A DNA stretch of 64,000 nt. Origin: Neoceratodus forsteri (Eukaryota > Chordata > Ceratodontiformes > Ceratodontidae). The stretch covers positions 889,510,001-889,574,000 of the forward strand of contig CM057456.1 of the NCBI GenBank assembly GCA_016271365.2, written 5' to 3'. The stretch's first letter is position 1. Each line of letters opens with the position of its first letter. A model generated the notes under the pieces. The model saw only the letters and a list, made by a program, of their open reading frames with translations. It was not told the origin of the DNA and ran no database searches. Below, piece after piece: positions 31,800-42,649 of the stretch. A program made the translations under genes and the position numbers.

Positions 31800-32005
31800 A
31801 CTGGAAAGGGAACATTGTTTAACCAGGAATACATAGCACACTAAGCTGAGATTGTTTCCATATGCAACCTGGGAGCACAAGAAAGTTAAGTGACTTGCTC
31901 AGAATCACACGGCATACACCTAGGCAGCTGTGGGATTCAAACCCAGGTCTCAAGCTCTGTAGCTCAAAGCCTTAACCCACTGCACTATACTGCCTCCTTT
32001 AAACT
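31800..32005 (-). mobile_element. MIR-like CORE-SINE, minus strand
   Basis: On the minus strand the tRNA head reads GGCAGTATAGTGCAGTGGGT with B-box GGTTTGAATCCC. It is followed by the core-like GTGTGATTCTGAGCAAGTCA and CTTAACTTTCTTG, as in MIR and other CORE-SINEs. A second copy at 50128-50312 has the same end, with TTAACCAGGAA on plus. Confidence 0.85.
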
Positions 32006-32524
32006 GCCAGGAAACATAAATACAAATTAGGGAGCATCTGACATGAGATAAAAATATAGTTTTTAAAAAAGGAAGGAAATCTGCACAGAACTATACTGAG
32101 GCATAATTTAGGGTCAAAGTACAAATCCTCCAAAGTAGGGAAATGAGATGTCAGCATACAAAAGTATCCTTGCCTTTGCTGAGGTTTTCCTTAGTGTTTG
32201 AATTGCTCAATGCAGCATTGGTGTTGCCATGACTTCAGCACTGTTTTTCAAGGCATTTACATTTACTTCTATACCAGTACTTTGAGAGAGGGGTGTTGAA
32301 GTCATGGCAACACTGACTGAGGCTTTGTGCTTCTATCTTAACTCTTGTCTAAATGTACAGTCGTTTTTGTAAAGTGACTATAAACAATAGATGAATCACC
32401 ATTCACACAAATGCACAACAGGTTGAGCACAGTGCCCCCTGGCTATGAAACTGAATCACACATGAATATAAACTAATTTTATTACCGAAGCTTTGACTTA
32501 TGTGATTTTTGCTTGCACTACCAA
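32006..32524. other. No gene; near-palindromic gene-less spacer
   Basis: GTGTTGCCATGACTTCA at about 32220 and its complement TGAAGTCATGGCAACAC at about 32295 form a 17-bp inverted repeat with a loop of roughly 57 bp. It is possibly a small fold-back MITE. Nothing else was recognised. Confidence 0.5.
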
Positions 32525-32960
32525 AATTGGGTTTTATATAGAATTTGTTGGCAGAAAAGGATGGCATGGCCCACCCAGTCTGACCAGATGGTCCATGCTA
32601 AGTCTGTCTCCGTAGACCATCTATGGTCTCTGGCAACCCTGCCTCCTCCCTGCCTATTTACTAATAGTTTCTATGTCTGTCCTATACATGTTTGATGCCC
32701 CCTACTGTTTTTGCCTCCTCCTCTTCTGCTGGCAGTCTATTCCAGGCATCTACCACTCTTTCAGTGAAGTAGTACTTGCTCACATCCCTCTTAAATTCTG
32801 CCCCTCCATTTTCATTGCATGCCCCTGGTCCTGGCATTTTTCCTCATTTGAAATACACTTCCCTCCCACACCCTGTTCATTCAAATGAGGTACTTATAGG
32901 TCTCTGTCATGCCCCCTCTCTCTCTCTCCTCTCCTCCATGGTGTACATGTTGAGACAAGC
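32525..32960 (-). mobile_element. CR1-type LINE 3' fragment, minus strand
   Basis: Read on minus, it gives the reverse-transcriptase C-terminal region and 3' UTR of a CR1-like subfamily. The usual segment about failing to match the coding frame after GTGAGCAAGTACTACTTCAC (FTE-V motif region) is present. It ends with GACTGGGTGGGCCATGCC and a CTTTTCTGCCAAC tail at about 32545. Frame badly decayed. Confidence 0.75.
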
Positions 32961-33914
32961 AGTCTCCTCCAAGAATAGAGCCAAATTACACCTTTTTCTC
33001 TACTAAAAGGAGTACTCTTCTGTGATGCCATCCAGACCCTCTGCTTTCTTGAAGAGTGAGCTCATCACATCACATCAGCAATGTTCCCATTCTCCAACAA
33101 CCCTGGGTGTGGTAGAGAGAAGCTATTCCCAAACTCCACTCTACAGTGTTGCATCACTACAGTGTATGCTGCTGACCTAGCCACTGGGTGGTTTCCATGT
33201 GATGACTTTTTAAATCAATCTCTTGGACCCTCCCTAGTTTCTTAAAATATGGCCAACATTTTTTTCAATGGTTATGTAATGCCGTGTTGTATTTGACTTA
33301 TGACATTATTCGCTGAGATCATGCTTTTGTTGAAAACAAAGTGTACTTCACAGGCTATCAATATTTGTAAAGCTATCAATACAGGACTCATCCGTGTGCT
33401 ATAATTGTACAACGGGAAATATTATTTAGATAGATATTACAGTTAACTCACAACACAGTACTTCAGATGCCATTATGGCTTAGCAGAAGAAAGTGTAAGG
33501 TGAAAAATGGAATCCTAGAAAATTGCAAATTGCCACTGTGAAGAACTAGATTAAAATCACAGTTGCTATGTGGGATGACAAGAATGAAAACTGAATGAAA
33601 GGCAACTGCCTTTACATATAAATATTTATCAGAAATGTTTAACAGCTAAGCAAGTCATAGTTTAAAGGTTTTAAAGGAGAAGTAGACAGTGCATGCTTAC
33701 ACTCTGAATGTCTGAACAGGTTATTCAAATGAGTTCATGAGCTTACCTGTAAGTTAAATTAAATCACGACAGCAGCCATTTCATGAAATCTTAGCAAAAG
33801 GTGATGTCACTGGAGGGCAAGCAGTATGTTGGTAATTATATAAAGAAAATGACATCACTTTCTGTTTCAAGATTCCATGAAATGGCATCTGCCTCATTTC
33901 ATGAAATGGCTGCT
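32961..33914. other. No gene recognised
   Basis: AT-rich. The palindrome TTTCATGAAA recurs near 33778, 33870 and 33897, all within CCATTTCATGAAAT-like words. This suggests a small repeat next to the CR1 insertion point. Confidence 0.4.
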
Positions 33915-35270
33915 GCCGGACCTAGTGACATCACTGACCACGCTTTTTAACAAATCATGGGAGGATGGGATGGTACCTGAGGACTGTAGGAGGGCATATG
34001 TGATTCCCCTTCACAAAAGTGGGAGCAAGGCAGAAGCAGGAAACTACAGACTTGTAAGTTTGACTTCAGTGGTAGGGAAAATGATGGAATCACTTCTGAA
34101 GGAAAGAATTGCTGAGTACCTAGAGGCCAGCGGGGCACAGGACCCAAAGCAGCATGGATTTACAGCAGGAAGGTCATGTCAGATGAATCTAATAGATTTC
34201 TTTGACTGGGTGAGCAAAGTAATAGACCAGGGACGGGCTGTGGATATGGCCTACCTAGACGTTAGCAAGGCATTTGACACAGTCCCGCACAAAAGATTGA
34301 TAATCAAGTTAGCCAGCCTTGGAGTGGGTCCCAGGGTGGTAGCCTGGGTAGCAAACTGGCTGTACAACAGGGCCTTGAAGGTAATAGTGAATGGAACACA
34401 TTCCGAAGAAAGGAGGGTCACTAGTGGAGTACCTCAGGGCTCAGTACTAGGTCCAGTCCTCTTTAATATCTTTATAGGTGACATTGCAGAGGATCTGGAG
34501 GGAAAGGTATGCCTCTTTGCAGATGACACAAAGATCTGTAACAGAGTTGATACACAAGGCGGGGTAGAAAGGATAAGAAGGAACTTGGCAAGGTTGGAGG
34601 AATGGTCAGACATATGGCAACTTAGATTCAATGCAAAGAAGTGCAAGTAATGCACCTGGGAAACAAAAACCAGGAGAAGAGTACACAATAGCAGGGAGGT
34701 ACTAACAACAACAAAAATGGAAAGGGACCTGGGGTAGTCATATCAGATGATCTAAAGGTGGGTAAGCAATGTGAGAAGTCAGTAAGGAGACAGAGGAGAT
34801 ACTGGGATGCATAGGAAGAGGCATCACAAGTAGAAAAAGGGAAGTGGTTATCCCTCTGTACAGACAGTTGGTGAGACCCCATCTGGAGTACTGTGTGCAG
34901 TTTTGGAGACCTCATCTACGCAAGGACATAGACAGGATGGAAGAAGTCCAGAGGAGGGCAACTAAAATGGTGCAGGATCTGCATCAGAAACCATATGAAG
35001 AGAGACTGAGAGAGCTTAATATGTATAACCTTGTTGAAAGGAGGGACGGGGGACATGATAGAAACGTTCAAGTACCTCAAGGGAATCAACAAAGTCCAGG
35101 AGGGTAGCATCTTTCAGAAAAAGAGATGTGTAAGAACAAGGGGGCACAATTTAAAGATGGAGGGGACAGCTCAGGGCTAATGTGAGGAAATTTTTTTTCA
35201 TGGAGAGAGTGGTGGATGCATGGAACCGCCTTCCTGGGGAGGTTTCTGGGTCTAAAACAGTGGGGGGAAT
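33915..35270 (+). pseudogene. CR1 ORF2 reverse transcriptase remnant (best-preserved copy)
   Basis: An open frame to 34650 carries all RT core blocks: PEDCRRAYVIPLHKSGSK, NYRLVSLTSVVGKMMES, QHGFTAGRSCQMNLIDFFDW, DVSKAFDTVPHKRL, TSGVPQGSVLGPVLFNIF and the catalytic VCLFADDTKICNR. A 1-bp deletion after NAKKCK shifts the frame at about 34648. The C-terminal region (LVRPHLEYCVQFWRPHLRKD, RRATKMVQDLHQKPYEERL) continues from 34844 in another frame. The RT domain itself keeps its catalytic aspartates, but the endonuclease is missing, so it cannot be autonomous. Confidence 0.93.
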
Positions 35271-35438
35271 TCAAACATGCATGGGACAGACATAAAGCAA
35301 TTGTAGTGGGGGGTGGTAGGAAGTAGGCTGTTGGTTAACTAAAATCTGCAGCTTATCCAGTAAGTAGAGAAATGGACAGACTGGGAGGGCCAAGTGGTCC
35401 TTATCTGCCATCAAAGTCTATGTTTCTATGTTTCTATG
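33915..35438 (+). mobile_element. CR1-like LINE, 5'-truncated, plus strand
   Basis: The copy starts inside the reverse transcriptase and ends with two TTTCTATG octamers at 35423-35438 after CATCAAAGTCTATG. It is about 88-90% similar by eye to the copy at 6240-7741. The octamer tail is characteristic of CR1. Confidence 0.95.
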
Positions 35439-35714
35439 ATACAGTGGTAGCCATCACCATTTTCAAACATATTGCGCCAAGGTGCTGGGCATCAGACTCA
35501 AGGTGTCACATTTCTTTTCATTTCATTCTGATGTCAGAATTGTTTGGACACAGAAGTTCCTGCAGTGGCTTGCAGATGTCACTATTCAGCGATTATACTG
35601 TGCATGCATCACCCTCAAGCATGGTCTAGGGAGAGCAATTTACAGACACACCAAGTAATAGGTGATCTAGGTCATAGAAACTCTAATACACACTTTGTAA
35701 CAGTGCATTGATGT
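35439..35714. other. No gene recognised
   Basis: Unassigned spacer between the CR1 tail and the minisatellite. Confidence 0.4.
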
Positions 35715-37115
35715 ATGAGGAGAGTGGGCCATTTAAAACACTCTGCAGTTCCCAATGGAATACCTGTAGGGGTAGAGGAGGTCCTTTGCAAACACTGCAC
35801 ACTATTCACAACTGAATATTAATGATTCAGCAAGCCGGGGGATATAGCTTTGATTGAGGAGAGGTGCATATCTCTCTACCTTATGCTGCTGAAATGAAGG
35901 ACACAGTCACTCAAAATGAGGATGATTGACCTATATAACGGACACATGCTCATCTCACTGATGAGTGGGGGCCCTTTGAAACACTCTGTGGCAGTCCCAG
36001 TGAAATATGGGGGGAGCTGAGGAGAGGGGGCCCTTGGAAACACTCTGTGCCATTTCCAATGGAATATGGTGGGGGGGGTGCTGAGGAGAGGGGCCCTTGG
36101 AAACACTCTGACACATTCTCCACTGAGAAGAGCGTGCCCTTGGGAACACTCAGTCACATTCCCAGCTAAAGAGAGTGGGCACTTGCAAACCCTCTGTCAC
36201 ATTCCCATTTGAGTACTTAATGAATCAGCATGCCAGGGTTTTCCCTGAGGAGATGGGGCCCTTGGAAACACGCTGTCACATTCCTAGCAGAGGAGAGGGG
36301 GCACTTGGAAACACTGTCACATTCCCATCTGAATACTTAATGAATAAGAATGCCAAGGTTTTCATGGAGGGGTGGAGGCCCTTGGAAACACTCTGTGCCA
36401 TTCCCAACTGAAGAGAGGGGCCCCGCTTGGAAATACTCTGTCACATTTCCAGATGAACACTGAACAAATCATCATGCCTAGAAATGCAGCTTTCAGTGAG
36501 AAAAACAACTCTGCCACATTCCCAGATGAGGAGCAGGTACCCTTGGAAACACTGTCACATCCTCAGCTGAGGAGAGGGGACCCTTGGAAACACTCTGTCA
36601 CATTCTCATCTGAATACATAATGAATCAGCATGCCAAGGTTTTCACTGAGGAGAGGGGAACCTTGAAAATACTCTGTCACATTCCCATCTGAGGAGAGCA
36701 GACCCTTGGAAACACTCTGTCACATTCCCAGCTGAGGAGAGGGGACACTTGGAAACACTGTGTTACATTCCCAGCTGAGGAGACAGGACCCTTGGAAACA
36801 CTCTGCTGCATTCACATCTGAGGAGAGGGGACCCTTGGAAACACTCTGTCATATTCCGGGAACCCTTGGAAACACTCTGTCACATTCCCAGATGAGGACA
36901 GGTTACCCTTGGAAACGCTGTGTCACATTCCCATCTGAAGAGGGGGGACCCTTGGAAACACTGTCACATTCCCAGCTGAAGAAAGGGGACCCTTGGAAAC
37001 ACTGTCACATTCCTAGATGAACACGTAACAGATCAGCATGCCAGGGGATGCAGCTTTGACTGAGGAGAAGGGGGCCTTGGAAACACTCTGTCACATTCCC
37101 ATCTGAATACAGTAT
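35715..37115 (+). repeat. 43-bp minisatellite array with a longer variant unit
   Basis: The basic unit of 43 bp reads CCCTTGGAAACACTCTGTCA, then CATTCCCAGCTGAGGAGAGG. Some units carry an additional ~50-bp segment (TACTTAATGAATCAGCATGC, then CAGGGTTTTC). These appear near 35820, 36215, 36335, 36465, 36610 and 37020, forming an irregular two-level repeat. Units at the left end are more diverged. No gene. Confidence 0.92.
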
Positions 37116-38460
37116 GATAGGCCTGGCAAGTGGCATGTCATCACCTACTTGAATAACAATTACACATATGTAGCACAGTATATAAATATTTATTTATAGA
37201 AAACAAGATTAAACTATACGCCGTCAATAGACAAATTACTACAGTCCTAGTCTTCCCACTCCTCCTATGAATCCTCACTTGAACCCTTGGGGGTGGTGGT
37301 TGTGTACCCCCTCTCCACCAACACCATCCTGCACAGATGACCACAATACCACTAAAATAAGAAGACCACACATGACAGTCATGAGCGGGCTGAACATGCA
37401 AGTCGGCAGCTTTTTACAGTCGGCATGCAGTGCTTCCCACTGAGTGCATACTTTGATGGCTCCTCCAGAAGCCACAACTCTCCCTCAGCATCCTTACAGT
37501 GGGCATCCTGGCTGTCCACCTTACAGGACAGGAAGTCTGGACTATAAAGTGGCCACAGCCACTAGTGCTTCCATGCCACCACCAGAGATGTGGCCCCGTC
37601 GGGTCGGTCCTGCCTTTCTGGGATTATCCTTCCTGGATGTCCATGGAAATTCTGTGGAGACATAAAGTTAGAGACAACATCAGCGACAATGTGCACACAT
37701 GCACATATACACACAAACAGGTAATGCATGCACCAGCAACCCATAACAGGCATGTACTGCACATACCTCTGCAAGCTCAATCACCTGCCAAATCATCCCC
37801 CCCTCAGGGAGTCCAGGTAAGTGGAGAGGGACACCTTCCACAACCTTCTGAGTTATCCCCCAAGCCTCCCCACACTCTCCACTGACACACCACACACCTG
37901 CATAGCCATTTTGATCCAGTGTACTGGATCAAACTGAGACAGCATGCTGAATGTCAAAGGTCACCAAGGTGAGATGTTCTATGAAATTCATATTGTGAGG
38001 GAGACATTTTGAGGAAAATGATTTGAATGAAATTAAACACAATTCTACACATCCGATGTCCAGTAAGCACATCAGCATCCAACAGAGTGGCACAGTAGGG
38101 TAGCGGTTCAAAGCCATTATCTCCATTGCAGTTACTGTACAAATGTTAGCAGCTGTCCCAGCATCCCCCCTCCCAAAATACAGGAGGTGGAACTGGAGTC
38201 AGCATCTGAAGCCAACAGGTACTATATCACTGGGCATGGTGGTGAGTGATTACGTAGTGTGCAAATGTGGGACACTGCTTCTACATCGCAGTTGAAGTTC
38301 CATCACCCCTGGATCTACAGTCAGAGATTAAATTTGACCTTGTGTTCAGATCACATGTGTGCCTACCCGACATTGCCACCTAATTGTTTTGCTCTGAGCT
38401 GCCCCCATTCGATTCTGTGCCATGTACAGATTTCTAGCAACACAGAGGTATAACCAGTTA
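37116..38460. other. No gene recognised; perfect palindrome at 37910-37933
   Basis: TTTGATCCAGT, two bases (GT), then ACTGGATCAAA form an exact palindromic pair. The minus strand at 37630 has a polypyrimidine-AG motif (ATGTCTCCACAG) that could be a splice acceptor, but no adjoining frame is convincing. Confidence 0.45.
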
Positions 38461-38464
38461 CTTT

Positions 38465-40150
38465 GTGTTGGAAAGAAAGAGTATGTCTACAGATTGCTCC
38501 CTTTTTAGAACCCCATCGCTGACTACAAAATGGAAGAAAAGTATGGAAAGCTCTTCCCCTGCTAGAGATCTCCCTGCAGCTAAAATGGCGGCATTGGTGC
38601 CTGACCATATGTTTACTCAGCAAGACCAGCAAACTATCTTTTTGGCAACCCTCCTGCAACAGATTGCAGGAAATGCAGAAACAATTAAGCAGACTGTCAC
38701 AGACACTAATATCAAAACAGACAGTCTTTTATTTTTTTTTTTACTCTTTTTACCTTGCTCTTCTCTCATTCTGGCCCCTTAGGACTGTCTCCGGTGTGGT
38801 AGACTCAGATTGGCTTTTTCCTGCACTGCCTCAGATCCTCTTGAGCCATGTCTCCATCCCGGGAATTCTTCCCCGCTCATCCGTGACTTTCCAGCCCCCT
38901 AGCAGCCCCCGGGGCGGGACCACTGTACTCCTTCTGGTGCTCTATCTACAATCTAGATGGGCTGCCGCGGTGTAGGAGGAGATTAGGAGGACTAGCCAAG
39001 GCAGATCTGGTGTTGTACTTGGGAGCTGATCCCTGATCCCACCACCATTTTCCCAGGTGCCAGGGTATTTACTTGTTTATGGTGCCGCCTCCAGGGTCGA
39101 CATGCAATGTCATCCAGCATGTGATGTGCACACTCCCGTACATGCCCGCAGGACAACTGCCAACATCAGCCCACTACATAGGTTCTCAAATGCAGTGCAC
39201 CCAGTCTCCACTGAATGCCAGTAGCATTGCGGAACATGGACCCCACCCTCTCTCCCAGGAGAGGAGAGCAGTCTGGAGAACGCTCAATCCTCTCCTCCCC
39301 GGCTGACCCCTGGTGCCCCGGGCTCATTCCCAAACCCAGGTCACTGGAGTGGCGTGAGGTAAGGTGGATGCCTCAACCCTCAGTGCCACTGGGCCAGCCC
39401 AGAATTGACAGTCTTGCTAGCCAGGTCACCCACACTGAAACACAGAGTGCTTCCCTAACGGCAGCACAAGAAGATCACAAAATTCACCTGCACACCACTG
39501 ACACAAATCACCTGGATCATGGCTAAACTAGAGGACCTTGAGGGTTGTGTACGCTGAAACAATCTACGCACCTTTGGGCTTAAGGAAGGCACAGAAGGTT
39601 GTGATCCTGTACAATTTCTTCACACCAATGTAATCCTGTACAATTTCTTCACAGCAGTCTCCTGCTGTGGCTGAAGTTAGACCCTGCCATCTATAATTCT
39701 GAAATCAAGAGAGCCCATAGAATCAGATGCTCAGCAAAGGCCTTCACTACTGCTCAACCTACTCCATTTATTTCTAAACTCCTACATTTCCAGGATAAGG
39801 AGATTATTCTGAAGGCTGCCAGGGATCTCCAGGATGTTTATGTTGCTGACCAGTGCATCTCCTTTTACCTGGATTATCCCCCAACTGTGTTCCACAGGTG
39901 CCAGGCCTTTGACAAAATCAAGCAAGACCAGAGAAACAATGGACTGACCTACTCCCTGCTATACCCTGCAGTTCTTGCTGTTCAGTTTTAGGGCTAAAGG
40001 ATCACTTTTCAGATACTGGAGGAGGCAGACCTTTTCTTTCAGGAGCACCTGGGTCTCAACTGACTGTCTCCCTCTCATGATGATCTGGTGTCTGAGCCCC
40101 CTGGAAGAAACTACCATTCCCTTTTACAATGGATGAATAAAAAGAGAACA
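38465..40150 (+). pseudogene. L1/Tx1-like ORF1 remnant split by a SINE
   Basis: Before the insertion the frame has MAALVPDHMFTQQDQQTIFL, then TLLQQIAGNAETIKQTVTDT. This is the coiled-coil-forming region of an L1-type ORF1 nucleic-acid chaperone. After the insertion come HLHTTDTNHLDH and, with frame changes, NSEIKRAHRIRCSAK, LLHFQDKEIILKAARDLQDV and CQAFDKIKQDQRNNGLTYSL, ending LLYPAVLAVQF. Those last blocks match the RRM/C-terminal domain order of the ORF1 at 60549-61412. Stops and indels, including a 21-bp direct duplication near 39605-39655, inactivate it. No ORF2 follows. Confidence 0.75.
38729..39406 (-). mobile_element. tRNA-derived SINE, copy 3 (678 bp)
   Basis: It is inserted in the L1 ORF1 remnant, flanked by GACAGTCTT at 38720-38728 and 39407-39415, within a longer imperfect match. 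The head at the right end reads, on minus, GCCCAGTGGCACTGAGGGTT (A-box-like) and has GGTTTGGGAATGAGC (B-box-like). The tail is a T-rich TTATTTTTTTTTTTA on plus. This is the longest copy and the best preserved head. Confidence 0.88.
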
Positions 40151-40692
40151 CTAAGGCTGTGGCATGGTAGTGATGCCATGGGGTCAGGGAGTGCCTTGAA
40201 TCGAAACCTGAGGGAGAACGGGACCACTTCATTGGCCCAGAGTCTGCACTTTATTTGGGGCACTGTGCCATGTTAACCCGCTATAACACCCTTTAAAAGT
40301 TGCTACCTCCTGATTAAAGTTTAGCGCCCTCTGCACACTTATGTTGGTCAGGAGCAAGCCCTCACAGGACTATTGAACCTTCTGTTACTGACTGCTTGCA
40401 GTGCTCCTGTGTGCAGAGCTCCATTGCCCTTTACTCCACATATTTCCTGATGATGGATCAGCATGAGACACAGAAGCGGGAATATGTAGTTTAGCAGGTT
40501 ACCTCAGGCTGTCCTATTGCTCCAGTCCCAGACTACTCCCTTCAAAGCCGATGTTATACTCTTTTACTACCTGGATTACAAGTTGTTGTTTGCACTTGCG
40601 TTCTTTGGGCTATAGCATTTAGTTATTTTACCAAGGCTTATGTGCATTGTGATTTGCTCCGGACTGCTGTGTTTCATAATTTTATATATAGA
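40151..40692. other. No gene; possible L1-derived sequence
   Basis: It may be the inter-ORF part of the L1-like copy whose ORF1 ends just before it. No ORF2 motif was seen. Confidence 0.35.
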
Positions 40693-40902
40693 ATAATGTA
40701 TGAGGTGGTGTGTGTAATGAGAAGTTTACCTTCCCCAGGGTGTTAGATGCTACATAAACCCCGAGAACAAAGCTCATGGGGTTTATTAAAGCATCTAACA
40801 CCAAGGGTGTGTGTAAATTTCAAGTTTACATACACGGCCCCATATTTTATTTTATATAATTGCTGGGTTCCCCCTTTTTTCACCTCAGCAATTATATAAA
40901 AT
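40693..40902. mobile_element. Fold-back MITE with GAG..GCTC apex, copy 1 of a pair
   Basis: The left end ATAATGTATGAGG pairs with the complement of CCCCATATTTTAT. GTGTTAGATGC pairs with GCATCTAACAC, and ATAAACCCC with GGGGTTTAT. The apex GAGAACAAAGCTC is at 40763-40775. A further outer hairpin, TTTTATATAATTGCTG and CAGCAATTATATAAAA, lies at 40850-40899. Confidence 0.78.
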
Positions 40903-41142
40903 AAAGAGATGTTGCCTTGCGGCTGTGGTCCAGTTTCCATGTGTGGTCTGTGGTCACCCTTATTCATTTAAACATTTTTGTATTTCTTTGTGTGGCATCA
41001 GCAACCCAGAGTTTAAGTTTTTTTTTGTTTCCCCCTGTGGTAGCTTCAATATCACTTACCCCCCCCCCCAGTCTGAGTGGTGGTTCAAATCTTCAGGTGA
41101 AAAGATGAGGTGGTCAGCAGTTCAAAGGAAGAACTGAGGCGG

Positions 41143-41225
41143 GCACATGGGTAGAGTGAGGGAAACTGTGCACGTGTTTGTCGTAATAAACACTCCTTTA
41201 TTACAGCAAATTAAGCCATGGGTTC
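41143..41225 (+). repeat. Duplicated segment X, first copy
   Basis: GTAATAAACACTCCTTTATT, followed by ACAGCAAATTA, matches 47222-47252. The preceding GTGCACGTGTTTG matches GTGCATGTGTTTG at 47208. It includes a TAATAAA/TTTATTA mini-hairpin. Part of the local duplication described at 41840 and 46268. Confidence 0.75.
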
Positions 41226-41243
41226 CCTATGGGAAAAACAGGC

Positions 41244-41475
41244 AACCCAGTTATTATATATAAGATAAAGTATGGGTCGGAGTGTGTATCGAGAAGTTTA
41301 CACACAAAAGGGGTTAGATGCTACATAAACCCCAAGAGCGAAGCTTGAGTGGTTTATGCATAGCATCTAACCTCGAGGGTGTGTGTAAACTTCAAATTAA
41401 CTCACCCCAACCCATATTTTATTTTATATAATTGCTGGGTTTCCCTTTTTCACCTCAGCAATTATATAAAATAAA
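41244..41475. mobile_element. Fold-back MITE with GCGAAGC apex, copy 2 of a pair
   Basis: Outer ends are AACCCAG (41244) and CTGGGTT (41435-41441). GGGTTAGATGC and GCATCTAACC pair inside, and the apex AGAGCGAAGCTT has GCGAAGC at 41338-41344. It is followed by the same TTTTATATAATTGCTG/CAGCAATTATATAAAA hairpin as copy 1. The two copies are direct relatives about 570 bp apart. Confidence 0.8.
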
Positions 41476-41839
41476 AATAAAGGCGTTCTGGTGTGGTCAC
41501 CAGCCGCAGTAAGGTTTCGGCATGGGGTCTGATGTACTGCCTTTATTTCCCCATAGTTGGCAGCTAAATTGTTGCTTTTTGTGTTTTTTACGGCTGCAGT
41601 AGGTGGAGCCTGCAGATGTTTTGCATGTACAAAAGGAGTGATGTCATGTTTTTTGTCCGTGGAACTGACTGAACAAGTAAATAGCCTCCTCCGCCTTACC
41701 CTCGTCCAAAAAATGTTTTCCGCCCTCACATAAATATGCTTTCATGTTAGTCAATGGTTGCAGGGTACTATTTTCTTTCTTAAATGGGCGGTACAAGAAC
41801 TGGAACCTGAGTAGTGGAAGGCAGCATTAGTTTTTGGGG
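41476..41839. other. No gene recognised
   Basis: Short open frames only; nothing supported. Confidence 0.4.
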
Positions 41840-42487
41840 GGGGGAGTAAGATCCATCCCACCTACACCTGAAAAGCTCCTAAAGATCCACCCCCACCTTT
41901 TTTTTTAATCAAGTGGGAGGGTAATGAGGTGGATCTATCATGTTGGAACAACTGACTGTCAGAGCTGCCTGGGGAAGTAATTAAGGAGTACCTGAAACTG
42001 CATCTAGGCATATCCCCCCCCAAACACACACACACACACACATATAAGCTTCTAAAGATCTACCCCACCTTTTTTTGATTCATGTGGGAGGGGCATGAGG
42101 TGGATCTATCATCTTGGAACAAGACACACTAGTTTGAGACCTGAACCAAGCAACAGAACAATTCTATGGCGCGATCGAGTTGTGGAGCCCCTGCATTTTA
42201 TTAAGGACTAGGAGAACAGAAGTTCCTTAATGCCTTGAAATTGACTTAAAAACCCTTAGAACAAATGATTATTTGAGCCACCTGGGGCCTCAGAAGGAAA
42301 GAGTAATTAAGGAGTGCCTGAAACTACAACTCCCAAGGAAAACAATAGACACAGAATTCTGATTCAAGTTGAAAAAGCCACAGGTTTTTCTTAAACATTT
42401 ATATACTAAAAACATAAAGTTCAGCTTTTGGGATAAACAATATTTGTTTGTCATATTCAATATATACTGTATATATATATATATATA
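41840..42487 (+). repeat. Duplicated segment Y, first copy (left part)
   Basis: TGTTGGAACAACTGACTGTC, CTGCCTGGGGAAGTAATTAA and CTTAAACATTTATATACTAA match segment Y2 at 46268-46540. It contains extra internal repeats (TGCCTGAAACT words three times) and CA/TA microsatellites at about 42021-42045 and 42468-42487. The L2 element interrupts it at 42488. Its right part resumes at 45331. Confidence 0.85.
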
Positions 42488-42649
42488 ATAAAACATTTTT
42501 CACATAAACGCCTTTCGGGCCATCAAGGCGCTTTACAAAAAGATAAAAACAATAATATTAAAACAATGAATGTAATAATAGAATAAATAGCATACAAATA
42601 AAATAGCTGACGGGATCAGAATTATATGGAGCCATCATAAGCGAGACTC

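Noticed and set aside
35715..37115. Regularly spaced repeats that could look like a CRISPR array
   Set aside because: The units are contiguous and similar throughout, without unique spacers, and the context is eukaryotic. It is a minisatellite.
37600..37900. Possible host exon on minus strand with a splice-acceptor-like CTCCACAG
   Set aside because: The adjoining frames are short, cysteine-rich and without known domain or donor site.
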